The notes: generated by a model not told the origin, from the sequence alone. DNA of 22,621 bases from an uncultured Collinsella sp. (GCA_900551015.1 URUI01000033.1:1-22621), one strand, 5' to 3'; numbered from the stretch's first letter, positions 1 through 8,150 are shown. A program made the numbers and translations.

Positions 1-158
1 GTGCCGAGGGCAACAGCCTGTCGCGCTATCTGCTGGCTCGCTTGCGCGGAGAGGCCGCCGAGGGCGATGTCGCCACGACCGTTGAGGGAGATGAGACCGA
101 CGTTTCGGCATCTGACGCCACTGACGTCGAGCCTTCCGCAAAGGACGCCGACAAGTGA
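1..158 (+). CDS. C-terminal end of an unidentified protein (partial)
   Basis: An open frame (first full codon at base 3) enters from the left edge and stops at TGA 156-158. About 51 residues are visible. They begin with a short basic stretch (SLSRYLLARLRGE) and end in an acidic Asp/Ser/Thr/Ala-rich tail. The acidic tail looks disordered; no domain is recognisable. The stop codon overlaps the ATG of the downstream signal peptidase by one base (TGATG), so the two genes are probably co-transcribed and translationally coupled. The partner could be a substrate or assembly protein of that peptidase, but this is only inferred from position. Confidence 0.6.
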   Translation, partial: AEGNSLSRYLLARLRGEAAEGDVATTVEGDETDVSASDATDVEPSAKDADK

Positions 159-862
159 TGAAGCACGTGCTCCGCGTGATCAACGTGTTGGCGACCGTGG
201 TGATCCTGGTCGCTTTTGTGGTGCTGCTGCGCACGGTGTTCACGCCCGCCGGCGAGATTCCCACCATCATGGGCTACGGCTTTATGCGCACGCTGACCGG
301 CTCGATGGAGCCGGCGATTCCCGTGCATTCGTTTATCGTCGTCGATACCGACAACAGCCAGGCCTACCAGGTCGGCGACATCATCACCTTCCATTCGTCC
401 GATGACGCGCTGGAGGGTTCGCTCAACACGCATCGCATCGTTGCCGTGGAGGATGCGGCCGACGGCACGCCGGTTTACCGCACCAAGGGCGATGCCAATC
501 CGGTCGAGGATGCTGCGCCCGTGCCCGCCGCCGACGTGGTGGGGCGCGTGGTCTTTGTCTCGGCGGGGCTGGGCGTGGTGGTCTCGTTGCTCACCAATCC
601 GCTGCTGTTCTTTCCGCTTATCGTGGTGCCGCTGATCGTGCTGCTGGTGCTCGAGATTCGCCATATGGTCAAGACAACGCAAGAGGTGGCACGCGCCGAG
701 GACGAGGCCGCCTTGCGAGCCGCCGTTGAGCAGATTCGCGAAAAGCGCCGTCGCGAGCAGGAGGGCCGGGACAGCGACAAGGACCGGGACGATGGCGAGC
801 ATGCTGAGGGAAGTGCGGAAGCCGCCTCCGGCGCCCTAGACGATTCCAACCACTCGGCATAG
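158..862 (+). CDS. Signal peptidase I (S26B, Ser/His type, SipW-like)
   Basis: Membrane serine protease that removes signal peptides outside the cytoplasmic membrane. The 234-residue product has an N-terminal membrane segment (about residues 6-27) and a catalytic domain with the TGSMEP box (nucleophile Ser49), THRIV (His92) and TKGDAN (Asp112). His in place of the bacterial general-base Lys is the mark of the archaeal/ER-type branch, to which Bacillus SipW belongs. A second hydrophobic block (about 131-168) is followed by a charged, probably helical cytosolic tail of about 65 residues, longer than usual. I chose ATG 158, which overlaps the upstream stop; GTG 155 would add one residue. SipW-type peptidases often serve a few dedicated substrates such as pilins or matrix proteins; none is visible downstream. 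Confidence 0.85.
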   Translation: MKHVLRVINVLATVVILVAFVVLLRTVFTPAGEIPTIMGYGFMRTLTGSMEPAIPVHSFIVVDTDNSQAYQVGDIITFHSSDDALEGSLNTHRIVAVEDAADGTPVYRTKGDANPVEDAAPVPAADVVGRVVFVSAGLGVVVSLLTNPLLFFPLIVVPLIVLLVLEIRHMVKTTQEVARAEDEAALRAAVEQIREKRRREQEGRDSDKDRDDGEHAEGSAEAASGALDDSNHSA

Positions 863-883
863 CTTATCCGCGCCTTTCGTCCC

Positions 884-949
884 TACAGTTTGGACGCTCG
901 TATATGTTCTGAATCGTCCGCATTTCCATATCAATATTCGTGCTACAGT
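884..949 (+). promoter_or_regulatory. Possible tandem promoters for the DMT transporter
   Basis: The 125-base gap after the signal peptidase holds CTACAGTTTG twice, at 883-892 and 943-952, exactly 60 bases apart; both are followed by a similar (G/A)(A/G)CGCT. The second lies in TGCTACAGT (941-949), an extended -10 box that would start transcription near 956, about 30 bases before the transporter ATG. No convincing -35 box is visible for either copy. Confidence 0.35.
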
Positions 950-987
950 TTGAGCGCTTTGTTGCCAATTGATTTCGGGGGAGTGGA

Positions 988-2010
988 ATGGAGCAGGAGC
1001 GCACGGCGCAGCACGCACGCGAAAAGGCTTCGGTACCGATGACGGCGGCGGCCGATTTTGTCGTGCCCGAGGGAACTGACGAGCTGAGCCGCAGCACCCG
1101 CCGCGCATGGCGCGACCGCCTCAACGACGCCCAGGCGCGCAAGATGGCCCTGGGTACGCTCGCCGCGTTTGTCGGCGGTACGTTTTGGGGTTTTTCCGGC
1201 ACCAGCGCCAGCTACCTCTTTGACGTGTGCCATATCGAGACGTTTTGGCTGATGAGCGTGCGCCAAGTTATCGCTGGCCTGCTCTTTATGTTCGTTGTGC
1301 TCAGAAAAGACCGCGACCGCTTGATCGAGCTGTGGACTACCCCCGCCGATCGCAAGCAGCTCATTCTGTTTACGATTTTTGGTCTGCTGTTCAACCAGCT
1401 TTGCTATCTGTCAGCCGTGCGCCTGACCAACGCGGGCACCGCGACCGTCTTCCAGTGCCTGCAGCTGGTGGTCGTCATGGGGTATGCCTGCGTCACCGCG
1501 CATCGACTGCCGCGCACGCGCGAGGCGCTTGGCATTTTGCTCGCTTTGGGCGGAACGTTTTTGATCGCCACGGGCGGCGACCCCAGTACGCTCAGCATCT
1601 CGCCGATGGGTCTGCTTGCGGGCCTTTTGTGCGCCGTGGGCGGTGCCTGCATAGCAATCATCCCTGCCGGAATCCTCAACAAATACGGAAGCCCGGTCGT
1701 CACGGGCTCGGCCATGCTTTCGGCGGGAATCGTGATGAGTATCTTTACCCAGCCGTGGGCGCATATGCCGGCGCTCGGGCCCTCGGGTGTCGGTGCACTC
1801 GCGATATTTATTGTGGTGGGGTCGTTCTTCGCCTATATGTTCTACATGCAGGGCGTTAAGGAGATTGGCTCGGTGCGCGCGAGCCTCCTTGGAACCATGG
1901 AGCCGGTTTCGGCCACCATCACCAGCGCCCTTATGCTGGGAACGGTGTTTTTGCCCACCGACCTGGCGGGCTTTGCCATGATTATCGCGATGGTGTTCCT
2001 CACGGTGTAG
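988..2010 (+). CDS. DMT superfamily (EamA) transporter
   Basis: A 340-residue integral membrane protein with about ten hydrophobic helices in two repeated halves, the EamA/drug-metabolite transporter plan. A hydrophilic 50-residue N-terminus precedes the first helix (LAAFVGGTFWGFSGTSASYL). The first EamA half covers roughly residues 55-190 and the second 200-340. The late stretch GSVRASLLGTMEPVSATITS is the usual conserved segment of the second half (helix 9 region with the conserved E-P-V). ATG 988 follows a GGGGGAG Shine-Dalgarno at 977-983. The substrate cannot be told from sequence; relatives export amino acids or metabolites or import sugars. It is flanked by unrelated genes and appears monocistronic. 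Confidence 0.85.
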   Translation: MEQERTAQHAREKASVPMTAAADFVVPEGTDELSRSTRRAWRDRLNDAQARKMALGTLAAFVGGTFWGFSGTSASYLFDVCHIETFWLMSVRQVIAGLLFMFVVLRKDRDRLIELWTTPADRKQLILFTIFGLLFNQLCYLSAVRLTNAGTATVFQCLQLVVVMGYACVTAHRLPRTREALGILLALGGTFLIATGGDPSTLSISPMGLLAGLLCAVGGACIAIIPAGILNKYGSPVVTGSAMLSAGIVMSIFTQPWAHMPALGPSGVGALAIFIVVGSFFAYMFYMQGVKEIGSVRASLLGTMEPVSATITSALMLGTVFLPTDLAGFAMIIAMVFLTV

Positions 2011-2098
2011 CTGGCGCCAAGACGGAAAAGGTGCTGTGCCACATTTTCGCCAATTGATGTCCGTGTCTGGAGTTTAGCTGTCGATGCTCAAAATGCCA

Positions 2099-2104
2099 TA
2101 AACT
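2099..2104 (+). promoter_or_regulatory. Possible -10 box before the DUF4012 gene
   Basis: TAAACT at 2099-2104 matches four of six positions of the -10 consensus, about 50 bases upstream of the ATG at 2154. The best -35 I can find (TAGCTG, 18 bases upstream) is weak. The rest of 2011-2153 shows nothing beyond a weak imperfect hairpin (about 2024-2047). Confidence 0.25.
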
Positions 2105-2153
2105 AGTAACGTTATGGACTTTTTCATTGCGACTCAATTGCGAGGATTTCTTT

Positions 2154-4466
2154 ATGGCTGGTAATCACTTTAAGGGCAGCGATAGCGGCCGTCCTGCAGT
2201 TCCGCCGCGTCCGAACGGGGCTGGTAAGGCCGGCACGCCGGGCGGCGCTGGGCAGGGCGGTTCCGGTAAGCGCGTGTCCCCGGGCGAGACGGCGATGTTT
2301 ACCGCTCTGTACGAGCAGTCTCAAAAGGCAAAAAAGACCGGCCGTGCAAGAGGGAATGTCTTTGCGGGCGGTGCGACCTCCACGTCGCAGCCGAGCGGGG
2401 CTCCTTCGGTACCTGCGAACAACGCAAGTGCCGCCAACGCCGCGAATGCCGCCGGCAACGTTAATGCCGGCAAGGCAGCCAACAATACCCCCTCTGCCGG
2501 TGGCGCGGGGCTTACGGGTAACCTTGGCACGATTTACACCGGCGCCTCCGAGACCGGCACGTTCGCCCGCCTGGATGATAGCGGTGCCCAGTTTGCGGGC
2601 TCGGGTTCCAAGGAAGATTATTACGATTTTGGCTTGAACTACGGTAGCGACGCTTCGTCGAGTTCGACCTCTGACGGTCTGGTCCGTCATCGCCATCGCA
2701 AGGGCGAGCGCAAAAAGCGTCACACTGGCGCCATTATTGCCGCTGTAGTCGCGGTGCTTCTCGTTGTGCTTGGCGCAAGCGGCTTTATGCTGCTTAACTC
2801 GGCAAAGACCGTAAAGAGCGAAGCGAAGGAGGCTGTCGAGATCGTCGGTGGCCTTAAGGACAAGGTCACGTCGGGCGATTTTTCGACGCTGCCTGACGAC
2901 GCGAAGAAGATCGATGAGCTCTGCGACAGCATGAAGGCGGAGACCTCGAGCCCGCTGTGGACGGCGGCTTCGTTTATCCCGGTGTATGGCAGCGACATCA
3001 ATGCGGCCCGCACCATGATCGACGCCCTGTCCGATGTCTCGAGCAACGCGCTGGTTCCCATGGCCGATAACCTTTCGCAGGCCACGCCCGGCAAGCTGTT
3101 CCAGGATGGGACCATCAACGTGTCTGCGTTGCAGGCGGTCGCCGATTCGCTCTCCGATAGCTCGAAGGTGTTCAAGAGCGCCAACGAGAAGATCCAGGGC
3201 ATTGGCGATACTCATATTTCCCAGGTGACCGAGCTGGTCGATAAGGCCAAGGACGGCTTTGCCACCCTCAATGGCGCGGTTGACGCGGCGGAGAAGGTCG
3301 CCCCCGTCCTTCCCCAGATGCTCGGCGCCAACGGCCAGACGCGCAACTACCTTGTGTACGCCATGAACAACGTCGAGATTCGTGCCTGCGGCGGCTTTGG
3401 CGGTTCGCAGGGCCTGATTTCAGTTACCGATGGCCAGATGTCGATCGGTGACTTTGTCCCATGTATTGCGCTTGGCAAAGACGAGGCGGTTGAGAGCGTC
3501 GACGAAGAGGACGAGACACTGTTTGGTGACCACAGTAACCTGTACAACTCTGGTAACGCGTATTCGCCCGATTGGCCCCGCAACTCGCAGCGTGTCGCAG
3601 CCCTGTGGAAATCTCAATATGGCCAGGACGTTGACGGCGTCGTGGGTATCGACCCGGTGTTCCTGCAGTATCTGCTGGGCCTGGTCGGTAATGTGTCGCT
3701 GCCCGACGGAACGGTTGTCGACGGCACCAACGCCGCAAAGGTCCTCATGCACGATGTGTACTGGAACTATCCGGTCGAGGAGTCGGACGGCATCTTTGCA
3801 TCCGTCGCCAGCGCTGCCTTCGACAAGATCCTTGGCGGTATCGGCGATGTCGATGTTACGAAGCTTGTCAGCGCCGTTGAGCGCGGTGCCGAAGAGGGAC
3901 GCCTGATCGCGTGGATGAAAAACGATGATGAGCAGAATGCCATCAAAGAGACGGGCATTGACGCTTCGCTGCCCGATCCAGATGATCCGAGTGCCGATCC
4001 TGTTGCCGGCGTTTACTTTAACAACCTGAGCTTCTCCAAGCTCGACTGGTACCTGAACGCCGATACGCAGATTGGCCAGGGCGTCAAGAACGGTGACGGC
4101 ACGTGCTCGTATCGCATCACCGTTACCCTGACGAACATCATGACGCAGGAGGAGGCAGGCAAGCTGCCCGACTACGTCGCGGCGAGCGCACCCGATGCCG
4201 CGCGTGACGACGAGCGTCTGAATGTCTCGTTGTTTGCCCCGACGGGCGGCAACATTACTGATCTGACCGTCGAGGGCACCCAGTTTGGTCTTGGCGCCGC
4301 TGCGTGGCATGGAATCCCCTTCTATTCGGGCACCGTTGACCTGCATGCTGGCGAGACGACGACGATCACGTATACGCTGACCACGTCGGCCGAGGCGGGG
4401 GACAAGCCGCTTACGCTGCGTCAGACTCCTACATGCCAGGCGGCTCGCGACAGCGCGTCGGCGTAG
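2154..4466 (+). CDS. DUF4012 domain membrane-anchored protein
   Basis: A 770-residue protein with one membrane helix (about 190-213, GAIIAAVVAVLLVVLGASGF) after a cytoplasmic arm of about 185 residues rich in Gly, Ala, Asn, Ser and Pro, with basic RHRHRKGERKKRH directly before the helix. The rest is extracytoplasmic: a helical stretch (about 215-395), then the DUF4012 signature beginning MNNVEIRACGGFGGSQG (from about residue 403). The family is widespread in Actinobacteria and has no established biochemical function. ATG 2154 is preferred to TTG 2127 because GAGGA at 2142-2146 is well spaced for it. The nearby glmM hints at cell-envelope work, but a hairpin separates the two genes. The length is typical for the family. 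Confidence 0.85.
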   Translation: MAGNHFKGSDSGRPAVPPRPNGAGKAGTPGGAGQGGSGKRVSPGETAMFTALYEQSQKAKKTGRARGNVFAGGATSTSQPSGAPSVPANNASAANAANAAGNVNAGKAANNTPSAGGAGLTGNLGTIYTGASETGTFARLDDSGAQFAGSGSKEDYYDFGLNYGSDASSSSTSDGLVRHRHRKGERKKRHTGAIIAAVVAVLLVVLGASGFMLLNSAKTVKSEAKEAVEIVGGLKDKVTSGDFSTLPDDAKKIDELCDSMKAETSSPLWTAASFIPVYGSDINAARTMIDALSDVSSNALVPMADNLSQATPGKLFQDGTINVSALQAVADSLSDSSKVFKSANEKIQGIGDTHISQVTELVDKAKDGFATLNGAVDAAEKVAPVLPQMLGANGQTRNYLVYAMNNVEIRACGGFGGSQGLISVTDGQMSIGDFVPCIALGKDEAVESVDEEDETLFGDHSNLYNSGNAYSPDWPRNSQRVAALWKSQYGQDVDGVVGIDPVFLQYLLGLVGNVSLPDGTVVDGTNAAKVLMHDVYWNYPVEESDGIFASVASAAFDKILGGIGDVDVTKLVSAVERGAEEGRLIAWMKNDDEQNAIKETGIDASLPDPDDPSADPVAGVYFNNLSFSKLDWYLNADTQIGQGVKNGDGTCSYRITVTLTNIMTQEEAGKLPDYVAASAPDAARDDERLNVSLFAPTGGNITDLTVEGTQFGLGAAAWHGIPFYSGTVDLHAGETTTITYTLTTSAEAGDKPLTLRQTPTCQAARDSASA

Positions 4467-4503
4467 GGTTTTTCTGGTTGCGCAGATAATCGAGTACCAT
4501 TTT

Positions 4504-4536
4504 GGGGCGGACAGGCAATCTGTTCGCCCCTATTTT
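4504..4536 (+). terminator. Hairpin plus U-tract between DUF4012 gene and glmM
   Basis: GGGGCGGACAG (4504-4514) pairs with CTGTTCGCCCC (4520-4530), 11 bp with one G-U pair, closing a GCAAT loop and followed by TATTTT. It looks like an intrinsic terminator for the DUF4012 transcript. It sits only 19 bases upstream of the glmM start, with possible -10 boxes (GATAAT 4485-4490 or TACCAT 4495-4500) just before it, so in a glmM transcript it would be the extreme 5' stem-loop. Confidence 0.65.
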
Positions 4537-4549
4537 GTAAGGAGAGCGC

Positions 4550-5881
4550 ATGAAGTACTTTGGCACCGACGGCTTTCGCGGTGAGGCTAACGTTGGGCTG
4601 ACGGTAGAGCACGCTTATAAGATTGGCCGTTTTGTGGGCTGGTATTACGGCGCCAACCGCGAGCGCAAGGCGCGCGTCATCGTGGGTAAGGACACGCGTC
4701 GCTCGAGTTATATGTTCGAGGCGGCGCTGGTGAGTGGCCTGGTCGCGAGCGGTGCGGACGCCTATATGCTGCACGTGATCCCCACGCCGGGTGTAGCGCA
4801 TCAGACCGTGGAAGGCTGTTTCGATTGCGGCATCATGATCAGCGCGAGCCACAACCCGTTTTGCGATAACGGCATTAAGCTCGTCAACAGCGACGGTTTT
4901 AAGATGGACGAGGACGTGCTGGAGCTCATCGAGGACTACATCGATGGCAAGAGCGAAGTTCCGCTGGCCACGGGCAACCACATCGGTGCCACGGTGGACT
5001 ACATGCAGGGCCGCAACCGCTACATTGCTTCGCTCATTGCAAGTGCGAACTTTTCGCTGCAGGGCGTCAAGATCGGTCTCGACTGCGCCAACGGCTCGGC
5101 TTCCTCGGTGGCCAAGCCGGTGTTTGACGCGCTCGGTGCCGACGTGCGCGTGATCAATGCCGCGCCCGATGGCTTTAACATCAATGTGGACTGCGGCTCC
5201 ACGCATATGGAGCGCCTGCAGCGCCATGTGGTGGAGCAGGGCCTGGACGTGGGCTTTGCCTATGACGGCGATGCCGACCGCTGCCTAGCCGTGGACGAGC
5301 GCGGTCGCGTGGTCGACGGCGACCAGATCCTGTACGTGTGCGGCGTGTACCTGAACAAGCACGGTCGCCTTTCGGGCGGTACCGTGGTGCCGACGATCGC
5401 CAGCAACTTTGGCCTGATCAAGTCGCTGGAGCTTGCCGGCCTGAGTGCCGTGACCAGCGGCGTGGGCGACCGTCACGTGTATGCCAAGATGCGCGAGGGC
5501 GGCTACAGCCTGGGTGGCGAGCAGACGGGCCATACGATCTTTGGCGATATCGAGCGCACGGGCGACGGCATTATGACCTCGCTGCGCGTGATGGAAGTGA
5601 TTCGTGCCGAGCGCGAGACGCTCTCGCAGCTCACGGCCCCGTGCAAGCTGCTGCCGCAGGCGCAGGTTGCCGTGCGCGTGGCGGACAAGGACGCCGCGCT
5701 CGAGAACATGGGCGTGCAGAACGCCATCGCCGAGGCCGAGGCTGCGCTGGCAGGCGAGGGCCGCGTGCTCGTACGCAAGAGCGGAACCGAGTCGGTGATT
5801 CGCGTGCTCGCCGAAGCCCCCGACCAGGCAGCCGCCGACGCCGCCATGAAGCGCATCGCCAACGCCCTGGAAGCTCTGTAG
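4550..5881 (+). CDS. glmM: Phosphoglucosamine mutase GlmM
   Basis: Interconverts glucosamine-6-phosphate and glucosamine-1-phosphate in the cytoplasm, feeding UDP-GlcNAc and peptidoglycan synthesis. The 443-residue product has normal length. It begins KYFGTDGFRG and contains the active-site phosphoserine loop SASHNPF (Ser100), the Mg-binding loop DGDADR (239-244), the sugar-binding GEQTGH loop (about 324-329) and the phosphate-binding RKSGTES loop near the C-terminus. GlmM is distinguished from other phosphohexomutases by this N-terminus and by its compact size. ATG 4550 follows AAGGAG at 4538-4543. The gene is alone: glmS and glmU are not in the window. Confidence 0.96.
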   Translation: MKYFGTDGFRGEANVGLTVEHAYKIGRFVGWYYGANRERKARVIVGKDTRRSSYMFEAALVSGLVASGADAYMLHVIPTPGVAHQTVEGCFDCGIMISASHNPFCDNGIKLVNSDGFKMDEDVLELIEDYIDGKSEVPLATGNHIGATVDYMQGRNRYIASLIASANFSLQGVKIGLDCANGSASSVAKPVFDALGADVRVINAAPDGFNINVDCGSTHMERLQRHVVEQGLDVGFAYDGDADRCLAVDERGRVVDGDQILYVCGVYLNKHGRLSGGTVVPTIASNFGLIKSLELAGLSAVTSGVGDRHVYAKMREGGYSLGGEQTGHTIFGDIERTGDGIMTSLRVMEVIRAERETLSQLTAPCKLLPQAQVAVRVADKDAALENMGVQNAIAEAEAALAGEGRVLVRKSGTESVIRVLAEAPDQAAADAAMKRIANALEAL

Positions 5882-5908
5882 TTACGCGGTTTTACCAAAC
5901 CGCGTAAC
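5881..5908. repeat. Perfect 12-bp palindrome at the end of glmM
   Basis: GTTACGCGGTTT (5881-5892) and AAACCGCGTAAC (5897-5908) form a perfect stem with a TACC loop, beginning on the last base of the glmM stop codon. No T-run follows on either strand, so it is not a standard intrinsic terminator; it may be an mRNA 3'-end stabiliser or a repetitive palindrome. Confidence 0.6.
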
Positions 5909-5959
5909 CGCTCGACGCTGCAAACGACCCTAAGCGGCAATCTGACGTTCAATTTCAAG

Positions 5960-6015
5960 TAGTCATGGGGGACGTTCTTAAACGACTAGTCATTAAAGAA
6001 CGTCCCCAATGACTA
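5960..6015. repeat. REP-like inverted repeat with 20-bp arms
   Basis: The arms at 5960-5979 and 5996-6015 match at 19 of 20 positions as reverse complements (TAGTCATNGGGGACGTTCTT). The 16-base centre contains the palindrome GACTAGTC and so partly repeats the arm ends. The motif GGGGACGTTCTT resembles palindromes scattered between genes in many bacteria, some linked to REP-associated tyrosine transposases, but no transposase is present here. Confidence 0.6.
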
Positions 6016-6017
6016 GG

Positions 6018-6049
6018 GGGGCGCCGCGGGATAGATCCTGCGGCGCCCC
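6018..6049. terminator. Terminator between convergent glmM and M32 genes
   Basis: GGGGCGCCGCGGG (6018-6030) pairs with CCTGCGGCGCCCC (6037-6049), 13 bp with one G-T pair and an ATAGAT loop. A short T-run (TTT at 6050-6052) follows on the plus strand; none follows on the minus strand. It lies between two convergent genes and probably serves glmM mainly. Confidence 0.6.
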
Positions 6050-6073
6050 TTTGCGTTGTGTGTTGTCTAAGCT

Positions 6074-7648
6074 TTAAAGCTCGTACAGCGTGGTGAACTT
6101 GTCCTGCAGGTAGCTGCAGTAGTAGCGGGAATCAAAGGCCATGCCGCAAGCGCCCTTGATGAGCTCCGGTGCGTCCTTGGCGCGGCCCCACTGCCAAATG
6201 TGCTCGCCCAGCCACGCGCGGACGGGTGCCAGATCGCCGCTCGCACAGGCGCCATTGAGGTCGACACCGTCGCGGCACATGGCCGGCACAAACATGGCGT
6301 CGTAGGCGCTACCCAGCGCATACGTGGGGAAGTAGCCAAACGAGCCGCCGCTCCAGTGCGTATCCTGCAGGCAGCCGCGCGTGTCGTCGGGAACGGGAAT
6401 GCCCAGGTACTCGTTCATAAAGCGATTCCAAAGCGCGGGGATGTCCTTGGCCGTGGCCTCGCCGGCAAACAGCATGCGCTCGATCTCGTAGCGCACCATA
6501 ACGTGCAGCGGATAGGTGAGCTCGTCGGCCTCGGTACGGATCAACGACGGCTGCGCGATGTTCACGGCGCGGTAGAGTGTGTCCTCGTCGACGTCGCCGT
6601 AGACCTCGGGTGCGTGGCGGCGCAGCACCTCGAGCAACGGGCCCATAAAAGCGCGGCTGCGACCCACGGTGTTCTCGAAGAAGCGGCTCTGGCTCTCGTG
6701 GATGCCCATGGAGGTGCCACCCTCAAGACAGGTGCGCGCATAGGCAGGATTGACGCCCAGCTCGTACATGGCGTGTCCCGCCTCGTGGATGATGCTGTAG
6801 ACGTTGGAGATGCAGTCGTCCTCGTAGATGTGCGTGGCGATGCGCGCGTCGCCTACCGAGAAGCCCTCGCTAAACGGGTGCTCGGTAAAGGCAAGCGTGG
6901 TGTCGTCCAGGTTCAGGCCGACGAGTTTCATGAGGTCGAAGCTCATGGCGCGCTGGGCGGCCTCGGGCACACGGGCGTGCAAGAAGTCGGCAGCGGGCTG
7001 CTGGCCGCGCTCGCCAATGGCATGCACAAGCGGCACGACCGTGGCCTTGACCTCGTCACAAAACGCGTCGAAGCTCTGGGCGGAAAGGCCGCGCTCGTAC
7101 TGGTCGAGCCACACATCGTAGGGGTCGCGCTTGGGGTCCATGAGCTCGGCCTGATGCTTAAGTTGGGCGACGATTCTATCCACATAGGGCTCAAAGCTCG
7201 CCCAGTCGTTGGCCGCCTTGGCCTTGTGCCACACGGCGTCGGCCTCGCAGGTGAGCCTGGTCCAGGCCTCGGCCTCCTCGGTGGGGATAACGCTCGCCTC
7301 GCGCTGGTCGCGGCCGAGCACGCGGATCTCGTCGAGCAGCTGCGGGTCGTCGATCTTGCCGCCGGCGACGGTCTCGCGCGCCAGCGAACGCACGAGCTCG
7401 ATAGACTTTTCGCTGGTCAGGAGCTTATGATGCTCGCCGGCGAGGGTACCCATGGCGTCGGCGCGCGCCGCGGCGCCGTTGGCGGGAGCAATGGTCGCGC
7501 CGTCAAACTCGGCAATCTTGAGCAGGTACTCGCGGGTCCACAGCTTGCCCTCGAGCTTGCGGAACTTCTTGACGGCCTTATCGACCTTCATGCCCTTGGG
7601 TGCCTTGCCCTCCGCGGCCTTGGCCTTCTTATCGAGTTTCTTTCCCAT
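6074..7648 (-). CDS. Metallocarboxypeptidase, family M32 (Taq carboxypeptidase)
   Basis: Cytoplasmic zinc carboxypeptidase that removes C-terminal residues from peptides. The 524-residue product has the M32 active site HEAGH (His288, Glu289, His292), and the downstream HESQSRFFEN element supplies the third metal ligand (Glu318). Other family marks are the DPYDVWLDQYERG segment (about 175-187) and FGYFPTYALGSAYDAMF near the C-terminus. The first 35 residues are Lys-rich and extend beyond the usual family start. ATG 7648 has AAGGA seven bases upstream on the minus strand. It is convergent with glmM and divergent from the pheS leader. The frame is intact with all key residues, so it should be active. 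Confidence 0.93.
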   Translation of the reverse strand: MGKKLDKKAKAAEGKAPKGMKVDKAVKKFRKLEGKLWTREYLLKIAEFDGATIAPANGAAARADAMGTLAGEHHKLLTSEKSIELVRSLARETVAGGKIDDPQLLDEIRVLGRDQREASVIPTEEAEAWTRLTCEADAVWHKAKAANDWASFEPYVDRIVAQLKHQAELMDPKRDPYDVWLDQYERGLSAQSFDAFCDEVKATVVPLVHAIGERGQQPAADFLHARVPEAAQRAMSFDLMKLVGLNLDDTTLAFTEHPFSEGFSVGDARIATHIYEDDCISNVYSIIHEAGHAMYELGVNPAYARTCLEGGTSMGIHESQSRFFENTVGRSRAFMGPLLEVLRRHAPEVYGDVDEDTLYRAVNIAQPSLIRTEADELTYPLHVMVRYEIERMLFAGEATAKDIPALWNRFMNEYLGIPVPDDTRGCLQDTHWSGGSFGYFPTYALGSAYDAMFVPAMCRDGVDLNGACASGDLAPVRAWLGEHIWQWGRAKDAPELIKGACGMAFDSRYYCSYLQDKFTTLYEL

Positions 7649-7766
7649 ACCATATCCTTAATCTCGCAGACCGGACGCCACGGGTGGGCGTGCGGTCAGT
7701 TTGCACAGCTACCTGCTTTGTACCCAGCGCGAACAAAACGGAACGCGGCGATGCACACGCAGAATG

Positions 7767-7775
7767 TGTTATCCT
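7767..7775 (+). promoter_or_regulatory. Extended -10 promoter of the pheS T-box leader
   Basis: TGTTATCCT (7767-7775) is an extended -10 element (TGn plus TATCCT). Transcription would start near 7782, just before the T-box Stem I. No clear -35 is present, as is common with extended -10 promoters. Confidence 0.5.
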
Positions 7776-7786
7776 ATAGCCCAATG

Positions 7787-8065
7787 CGTTGACGGAGAGG
7801 GTTTTGCCCGCCGCGTCGCCGGCAAGAGAGGGAAGGTCATGGGCTGCAAGCCTTCCTGCGGTGACAAGGGCCAAGCGTTCACTCCCGAGCAGCAACCTCA
7901 ACGGGCGCGGCCAGCGGCGGCGAAGCCCCAGTAGGGAAGCCGTGAGCCTCGCGAAAAGGGGCAAAGAGTGGGCGCGGCGGGCCAGACATCCGCCGGGTCA
8001 AACAAGGTGGTACCGCGGAATTCAACCGTCCTTGGGCAATGCACATGCCCGAGGACGGTTTTTTG
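7787..8065 (+). promoter_or_regulatory. T-box riboswitch, phenylalanine-responsive
   Basis: The leader holds the T-box GTGGTACCGCGG (8007-8018), whose GGTACC-side bases form the antiterminator bulge that binds the uncharged tRNA acceptor end, followed by a terminator. Stem I can be drawn as GTCGCC pairing with GGTGAC (7857-7864 region), topped by a GGAAGG/CCTTCC stem. The 3' side of the specifier loop reads GCG-TTC-A, giving UUC (7878-7880) as the specifier codon, which is Phe and followed by the usual purine. This agrees with the downstream pheS. When tRNA-Phe is uncharged, antitermination should turn on pheS. I assigned the specifier by eye. Confidence 0.88.
8024..8064 (+). terminator. T-box-controlled intrinsic terminator
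   Basis: AACCGTCCTTGGGCA (8024-8038) pairs with TGCCCGAGGACGGTT (8046-8060), 15 bp with one U-G pair and a seven-base loop, followed by six T (8059-8064). The left arm starts directly after the T-box, as expected for competing terminator and antiterminator folds. Confidence 0.9.
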
Positions 8066-8150
8066 TTACCGAACCGGGCCGCGCATCCGTAAGCGTCGGG
8101 TAGCGCCAGCTGCCTCGGCAAGCGGATGCGCGAGAGACGAAAGGGAAGAC

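Noticed and set aside
964..2058. GCCAATTGAT occurring at 964-973 and 2049-2058 on both sides of the DMT transporter
   Set aside because: Only ten bases with an AATT-centred core and unlike flanks; chance is a sufficient explanation.
6200..7792. 530-residue open frame on the plus strand
   Set aside because: Antisense of the M32 carboxypeptidase, which has complete active-site motifs.
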